64,000 bases of DNA from contig NZ_JAPENX010000001.1 in NCBI RefSeq assembly GCF_026341815.1, positions 4,650,001 through 4,714,000 of the forward strand, given 5' to 3'. A program made the translations under genes and the position numbers. The DNA is from Streptomyces sp. NBC_00572. GTDB lineage: Bacteria; Actinomycetota; Actinomycetes; Streptomycetales; Streptomycetaceae. This document shows positions 59,394-64,000 of the stretch, piece after piece (the first letter of the stretch is position 1; each line of letters begins with the position of its first letter). The notes below the pieces were generated by a model. That model was not told the origin of the DNA, did not search any database, and worked only from the letters and a program-made list of their open reading frames with translations.

Positions 59394-62300
59394 GTGGCTA
59401 AGGTCCGGGTATACGAACTCGCCAAGGAGTTCGGTGTGGAGAGCAAGGTCGTCATGGCCAAGCTCCAAGAACTCGGTGAATTCGTCCGTTCGGCGTCCTC
59501 GACGATCGAGGCGCCGGTCGTGCGCAAGTTGACTGACGCTTTGCAGGGTCCCGGCGGCAACGCCGGCAAGACCGCTGCCAAGCCCGGCGCGCCCCGCAAG
59601 GCGGCGCCTTCCCCCGCGGCGCCGTCTCCGGCCGCCGCGGCTCGTCCCGCTGCCCCGAAGCCCGGCGCCCCGGCCCCCAAGCCGGCCCCCGCCGCGCCTG
59701 CGGCGCCGGCCCCGGTCACTCCGGCCGCGCCCGCCGCGAGCAGCACCCCCTCCACGGCTCCGGCCGCCTCGGGCCCCCGCCCGGGCCCGAAGCCCGCGCC
59801 CAAGCCGGTCACGCCGGCTCCGGCCGCACCCGAGTTCACCGCGCCCCCGTCGGCTCCCGCCGCCGGTCAGCGCCCCGGTGGCGCCGCCCAGGGACCCCGT
59901 CCCACCGGCGACCGCCCCGAGCGTCCCGCCCGTCCGCAGGGTCAGGGCGCGCCGCGTCCGCAGGGCCAGGGTGCCCCGCGTCCGCAGGGCCAGGGCGCTC
60001 CCCGTCCGGGCGGTGCCCGTCCGGCCGGTCCGCGTCCGGGCAACAACCCCTTCACCTCGGGTGGCTCCACCGGCATGGCGCGTCCGCAGACGCCCCGTCC
60101 GGGTGGCGGCGCTCCCCGTCCCGGCGGCCCCGGTGCCGCTCCGGGCGCCCCGCGTCCGCAGGGTGGCCCCGGCGGCGCTCCGCGCCCGCAGGGTCAGGGC
60201 GGCGCGCGTCCCACCCCCGGTGGGATGCCTCGCCCGCAGGCTCCCCGTCCGGGCGGCGCGCCCGGCGGTAACCGTCCCAACCCGGGCATGATGCCGCAGC
60301 GTCCCGCTGCCGGCCCGCGTCCCGGTCCCGGCGGCGGTGGCCGTGGTCCCGGTGGCCCCGGCGGCCGTCCGGGTGGTCCCGGCGGTGGCGGCGGCGGTCG
60401 TCCCGGCTTCGCCGGTCGTCCGGCCGGTCCCGGCGGTGGCGGCGGCGGCTTCGCCGGTCGTCCCGGTGGTCCCGGTGGTGGCGGCGGCGGTCGTCCGGGT
60501 GGTCCCGGCGGCGGTGGCGGCGGCTTCGGCGGTCGTCCCGGTGGCTTCGGTGGCCGTCCCGGCGGTCCGGGTGGACGTGGTGGCACGCAGGGCGCCTTCG
60601 GTCGCCCCGGCGGTCCCGCGCGTCGCGGTCGCAAGTCGAAGCGTCAGAGGCGCCAGGAGTACGAGGCCATGCAGGCCCCGTCCGTGGGCGGCGTGATGCT
60701 GCCTCGCGGCCACGGCGAAGCCATTCGCCTGTCGCGCGGTGCTTCCCTCACCGACTTCGCCGAGAAGATCGGCGCCAACCCGGCGTCGCTCGTCGCGGTG
60801 ATGATGAACCTCGGTGAGATGGTCACGGCCACGCAGTCCGTCTCCGACGACACGCTGACGATGCTCGGCGAGGAGATGAACTACACCGTTCAGATCGTCT
60901 CGCCGGAGGAAGAGGACCGCGAGCTCCTCGAGTCCTTCGACATCGAGTTCGGCGAGGACGAGGGCGGCGAAGAGGCTCTGGTCTCCCGTCCGCCGGTCGT
61001 CACCGTCATGGGTCACGTCGACCACGGTAAGACCCGACTTCTCGACGCGATCCGCAAGACGAACGTCGTCGCGGGCGAGGCCGGTGGCATCACCCAGCAC
61101 ATCGGTGCCTACCAGGTGGGTACCGAGGTCAACGGCGAAGAGCGTCGCATCACCTTCATCGACACCCCGGGTCACGAGGCGTTCACCGCCATGCGTGCCC
61201 GTGGTGCGAAGTCGACCGACATCGCGATCCTCGTGGTCGCGGCCAACGACGGTGTCATGCCGCAGACGATCGAGGCGCTCAACCACGCCAAGGCCGCCGG
61301 CGTCCCGATCGTCGTCGCGGTCAACAAGATCGACGTCGAGGGTGCGGACCCGACCAAGGTCCGCGGTCAGCTGACCGAGTTCGGTCTGGTGGCCGAGGAG
61401 TACGGCGGCGACACGATGTTCGTCGACATCTCCGCCAAGCAGGGTCTGCACATCGACTCCCTGCTGGAGGCCGTCGTCCTCACCGCCGACGCCTCGCTCG
61501 ACCTGCGGGCCAACCCGAACCAGGACGCGCAGGGTATTGCGATCGAGTCCCACCTCGACCGTGGTCGCGGTGCCGTCTCGACCGTCCTGGTCCAGCGCGG
61601 AACGCTGCGCATCGGCGACACCGTGGTGGTCGGCGACGCGTACGGCCGTGTCCGGGCGATGCTCGACGACAAGGGCAACAACGTCGAGGAGGCGACCCCG
61701 TCGACTCCCGTCCTGGTCCTGGGTCTCACCAACGTCCCGGGTGCCGGCGACAACCTCCTGGTTGTCGACGAGGACCGTACGGCCCGTCAGATCGCCGAGA
61801 AGCGCGCTGCGCGTGAGCGCAACGCCGCCTTCGCCAAGCGCGTCCGCCGGGTGTCCCTCGAGGACCTCGACAAGGTGCTCAAGGCCGGTCTCGTCCAGGA
61901 ACTCAACCTCATCATCAAGGGCGACGCGTCCGGTGCGGTCGAGGCCCTGGAGGCTTCGCTGCTCCAGCTCGACGTCGGCGAAGAGGTCGACATCCGTGTC
62001 CTGCACCGCGGTGTGGGTGCGGTCACCGAGTCGGACATCGACCTGGCCATGGGCTCCGACGCCATCGTCATCGGCTACAACGTCCGTGCGGCCGGCCGTG
62101 CCGCGCAGATGGCGGAGCGCGAGGGCGTCGACGTCCGGTACTACTCGGTCATCTACCAGGCGATCGAGGAGATCGAGGCGGCGCTCAAGGGCCTCCTCAA
62201 GCCGGAGTACGAAGAGGTCGAGCTCGGTACGGCGGAGATCCGCGAGGTCTTCCGCTCGTCCAAGCTGGGCAACATCGCCGGTGTCCTCATCCGCTCCGGC

Positions 62301-62510
62301 GAGGTCAAGCGCAACACCAAGGCGCGCCTCGTCCGCGACGGCAAGGTCATCGCCGAGGACCTCACGATCCACGGTCTGCGCCGCTTCAAGGACGACGTCA
62401 CCGAGATCCGCGAAGGCTTCGAGGGCGGTATCAACCTCGGAAACTTCAACGACATCAAGATCGACGACGTCATCGCGACGTACGAGATGCGCGAGAAGCC
62501 GCGCAACTGA
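59394..62510 (+). CDS. infB: Translation initiation factor IF-2
   Basis: 1038 residues, larger than E. coli IF-2 (about 890). The first about 50 are the conserved IF2 N-terminal helix-type domain, then about 370 residues of Pro/Ala/Gly/Arg low-complexity sequence with repeated RPQGQGAPRP and GPGGGGGGF-type units. The G domain begins at GHVDHGKT (540-547), with DTPGHEA, NKID and later domains for 50S/fMet-tRNA binding. GTG 59394 follows AAAGGAG. It carries initiator tRNA to the ribosome. Confidence 0.97.
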   Translation: MAKVRVYELAKEFGVESKVVMAKLQELGEFVRSASSTIEAPVVRKLTDALQGPGGNAGKTAAKPGAPRKAAPSPAAPSPAAAARPAAPKPGAPAPKPAPAAPAAPAPVTPAAPAASSTPSTAPAASGPRPGPKPAPKPVTPAPAAPEFTAPPSAPAAGQRPGGAAQGPRPTGDRPERPARPQGQGAPRPQGQGAPRPQGQGAPRPGGARPAGPRPGNNPFTSGGSTGMARPQTPRPGGGAPRPGGPGAAPGAPRPQGGPGGAPRPQGQGGARPTPGGMPRPQAPRPGGAPGGNRPNPGMMPQRPAAGPRPGPGGGGRGPGGPGGRPGGPGGGGGGRPGFAGRPAGPGGGGGGFAGRPGGPGGGGGGRPGGPGGGGGGFGGRPGGFGGRPGGPGGRGGTQGAFGRPGGPARRGRKSKRQRRQEYEAMQAPSVGGVMLPRGHGEAIRLSRGASLTDFAEKIGANPASLVAVMMNLGEMVTATQSVSDDTLTMLGEEMNYTVQIVSPEEEDRELLESFDIEFGEDEGGEEALVSRPPVVTVMGHVDHGKTRLLDAIRKTNVVAGEAGGITQHIGAYQVGTEVNGEERRITFIDTPGHEAFTAMRARGAKSTDIAILVVAANDGVMPQTIEALNHAKAAGVPIVVAVNKIDVEGADPTKVRGQLTEFGLVAEEYGGDTMFVDISAKQGLHIDSLLEAVVLTADASLDLRANPNQDAQGIAIESHLDRGRGAVSTVLVQRGTLRIGDTVVVGDAYGRVRAMLDDKGNNVEEATPSTPVLVLGLTNVPGAGDNLLVVDEDRTARQIAEKRAARERNAAFAKRVRRVSLEDLDKVLKAGLVQELNLIIKGDASGAVEALEASLLQLDVGEEVDIRVLHRGVGAVTESDIDLAMGSDAIVIGYNVRAAGRAAQMAEREGVDVRYYSVIYQAIEEIEAALKGLLKPEYEEVELGTAEIREVFRSSKLGNIAGVLIRSGEVKRNTKARLVRDGKVIAEDLTIHGLRRFKDDVTEIREGFEGGINLGNFNDIKIDDVIATYEMREKPRN

Positions 62511-62546
62511 TCGCGTCGGGTCGGAGCGATCCGATCGCAGCAGTGA

Positions 62547-62590
62547 GCCGGGGCCGGTCGGCGGAAAGTATTCCGTCGATCGGCCCCGGC
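62547..62590 (+). terminator. Hairpin after infB
   Basis: GCCGGGGCCGGTCG at 62547-62560 pairs, with one mismatch, with CGATCGGCCCCGGC at 62577-62590; an inner GGAA/TTCC extends it. It lies 36 bases past the infB stop and may terminate or attenuate read-through into the DUF503 gene. Confidence 0.6.
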
Positions 62591-62672
62591 CGTTGCGTGT
62601 ACGGTTTCGGATGTCCCCGCCGAGCGGTCGGCGGGCACACCGAACCCGAACCGGCGGGACATCCGGACACCT

Positions 62673-62966
62673 ATGTATGTGGGGACACTGTCCTTCGATC
62701 TGCTCCTCGGCGACGTACGTTCGTTGAAGGAGAAACGCTCCGTCGTCAAGCCGATCATCGCCGAGCTCCAGCGGAAATTCGCGGTGAGCGTGGCGGAGGT
62801 CGGCGGCCAGAACCTCCATCGACGGGCCGAGATCGGCGTCGCGATGGTGGCGGGGGACACGGGACACCTCAGCGACGTACTGGACCGGTGCGAGCGGCTC
62901 GTCGCCGCCCGTCCCGAGGTGGAGCTGCTGTCGGTGCGCCGCAGGCTCCACACTGATGAAGACTGA
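62673..62966 (+). CDS. DUF503 protein
   Basis: 97 residues: TLSFDLLLGDVRSLKEKRSVVKPIIAEL and RRAEIGVAMVAGD. DUF503 proteins (YlxP-like) are small conserved factors usually encoded next to rbfA. Function is not settled. ATG 62673 is the first clear start. It ends 31 bases before rbfA. Confidence 0.9.
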   Translation: MYVGTLSFDLLLGDVRSLKEKRSVVKPIIAELQRKFAVSVAEVGGQNLHRRAEIGVAMVAGDTGHLSDVLDRCERLVAARPEVELLSVRRRLHTDED

Positions 62967-62997
62967 TTTTGAGCAAGGCAAAGAAGGAGAAGGACCA

Positions 62998-63438
62998 GTG
63001 GCCGACAACGCGCGGGCGAAGAAGCTGGCAGACCTCATCCGGGAGGTGGTCGCCGAGAAGCTGCAGCGCGGCATCAAGGACCCCCGCCTGGGCACGCACG
63101 TGACCATCACGGACACCCGCGTCACCGGCGACCTGCGGGAGGCCACGGTCTTCTACACGGTCTACGGCGACGACGAGGAGCGGGCGAGCGCCGCCGCCGG
63201 CCTGGAGAGTGCCAAGGGCATCCTCCGTTCGGCCGTGGGCCGCGCGGCCGGGACCAAGTTCACCCCGACGCTGGCCTTCGTGGCCGACGCCCTCCCGGAG
63301 AACGCCAAGACCATCGAGGACCTCCTCGACAAGGCGCGGGCCTCGGACGCCCAGGTGCGGGAGGCGTCCTCGGGCGCCGCCTTCGCGGGCGAGGCCGACC
63401 CCTACAAGAAGCCGGGCGAGGACGAAGCCGCCGAATGA
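62998..63438 (+). CDS. rbfA: 30S ribosome-binding factor RbfA
   Basis: 146 residues: RAKKLADLIREVVAEKLQRGIKDPRLG and ATVFYTVYGDDEER..., RbfA fold. It binds the 16S rRNA 5' helix during 30S maturation. GTG 62998 was chosen for AAGGAGAAGGACCA; an in-frame ATG at 62956 overlaps the DUF503 stop. It ends overlapping truB by four bases. Confidence 0.95.
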   Translation: MADNARAKKLADLIREVVAEKLQRGIKDPRLGTHVTITDTRVTGDLREATVFYTVYGDDEERASAAAGLESAKGILRSAVGRAAGTKFTPTLAFVADALPENAKTIEDLLDKARASDAQVREASSGAAFAGEADPYKKPGEDEAAE

Positions 63439-64000
63439 GCAACGCAGCACGCACGCCCGACGGCCTTGTCATCGTGGACAAGCCGTCGGGCTTCACCTCG
63501 CACGACGTCGTGGCCAAGATGCGCGGGATCGCGAAGACCCGCCGGGTGGGCCACGCCGGCACGCTCGACCCCATGGCCACCGGCGTCCTCGTCCTCGGTG
63601 TGGAGCGGGCGACCAAGCTTCTCGGTCACCTCGCGCTGACCGAGAAGGAGTACCTGGGCACCATCCGCCTGGGTCAGACGACGGTCACCGACGACGCCGA
63701 GGGCGAGATCACGGCCTCCGTCGACGCCTCCAAGGTGACCCGTGAGGGTATCGACGCGGGCGTCGCCGAGCTGACCGGCGCCATCATGCAGGTGCCGTCG
63801 AAGGTCTCCGCGATCAAGATCGACGGCAAGCGGTCGTACGCGCGCGTGCGGGGCGGCGAGGAGTTCGAGATCCCGGCCCGCCCGGTCACCGTCTCCTCCT
63901 TCCGGGTGTACGACGTCCGTGAGGCGACAGCAGAGGACGGCACCCCCGTCGTCGACCTGGTCGTCTCCGTCGTCTGCTCCTCCGGTACGTACATCCGGGC
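63435..64000 (+). CDS. truB: tRNA pseudouridine-55 synthase TruB, 3' end cut by the window
   Basis: 188 residues visible. The catalytic loop GHAGTLDPMATGVLVLG has the nucleophile Asp, and GLVIVDKPSGFTSHDVV, KLLGHLALTEKEYLGTIRLGQTT and CSSGTYIR follow. It makes psi55 in the T-loop. ATG 63435 overlaps the rbfA stop by four bases. Its last part lies outside the window. Confidence 0.96.
   Translation, partial: MSNAARTPDGLVIVDKPSGFTSHDVVAKMRGIAKTRRVGHAGTLDPMATGVLVLGVERATKLLGHLALTEKEYLGTIRLGQTTVTDDAEGEITASVDASKVTREGIDAGVAELTGAIMQVPSKVSAIKIDGKRSYARVRGGEEFEIPARPVTVSSFRVYDVREATAEDGTPVVDLVVSVVCSSGTYIR

Noticed and set aside
59379..63146. 1255-residue open frame on the minus strand
   Set aside because: It is the antisense of infB and DUF503 with an Ala/Thr/Gly/Arg-rich composition set by GC-rich coding on the other strand; no motif or RBS was seen.
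1..64000. tRNA, rRNA, CRISPR, transposase or phage genes
   Set aside because: None was found by inspection of the coding frames and repeats; very short or degenerate elements cannot be excluded.

Overview
The window is a high-GC actinobacterial chromosome segment that reads as Streptomyces. Third codon positions are almost all G or C, GTG starts are common, and Tat-type lipoproteins are present. The gene order rlmN ... polyamine/GABA genes ... dxr-rseP-ispG-GNAT-proS-rimP-nusA-ylxR-infB-DUF503-rbfA-truB matches, from memory, the SCO5645-SCO5709 part of the S. coelicolor core. No rRNA, tRNA, CRISPR array, insertion sequence or prophage was seen.

Layout. Bases 1-5057 hold the 3' part of rlmN, then a TPP riboswitch that precedes the thiamine ABC importer thiBPQ. 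Bases 5172-9977 hold a RibD/DHFR-like reductase, a membrane protein, a LOG-like Rossmann protein and a two-gene ABC exporter whose ATPase has degenerate motifs. Bases 10193-15013 are the first polyamine block: a class III aminotransferase, an Lrp/AsnC regulator, a divergent aminobutyraldehyde-type dehydrogenase and an orphan PotD lipoprotein. Bases 15026-21901 carry two small membrane proteins, a serine beta-lactamase-fold hydrolase, and a minus-strand run of adenosine deaminase, GDPD phosphodiesterase, DUF574-type methyltransferase, histidine kinase and NarL-type regulator, most with overlapping ends. Bases 23461-30664 are the second polyamine block, a compact operon of dehydrogenase, PotD, PotA, PotB, PotC and FAD oxidoreductase. 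A chitinase behind a direct-repeat operator and gabT follow. Bases 35902-40057 hold a large membrane-anchored TraG/VirD4-like ATPase and a PucR regulator. Bases 40284-47100 are more accessory: a tiny membrane protein beside a 15-bp tandem repeat, an EamA exporter, a third aldehyde dehydrogenase, an ABM monooxygenase, an acyl-CoA dehydrogenase and a divergent EPSP synthase paralogue. Bases 47150-64000 are conserved housekeeping: MEP-pathway dxr and ispG with a site-2 protease between them, proS, a slipin and a kinase-fold protein, then the rimP-nusA-ylxR-infB-rbfA-truB translation/transcription cluster.

The genes together suggest import and catabolism of polyamines and GABA: PotDABC uptake, FAD oxidoreductase or aminotransferase, aldehyde dehydrogenases, then GabT. 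Lrp/AsnC and PucR are candidate local regulators. The glutamyl-polyamine synthetase expected for that route is not in the window. Points most worth a second look are three overlapping mini-ORFs just upstream of infB, a GATC-periodic 91-base tract beside gabT, the altered active-site loop of the EPSP synthase paralogue, the TraG-like ATPase, and a perfect CRP-type box upstream of an unassigned small gene.
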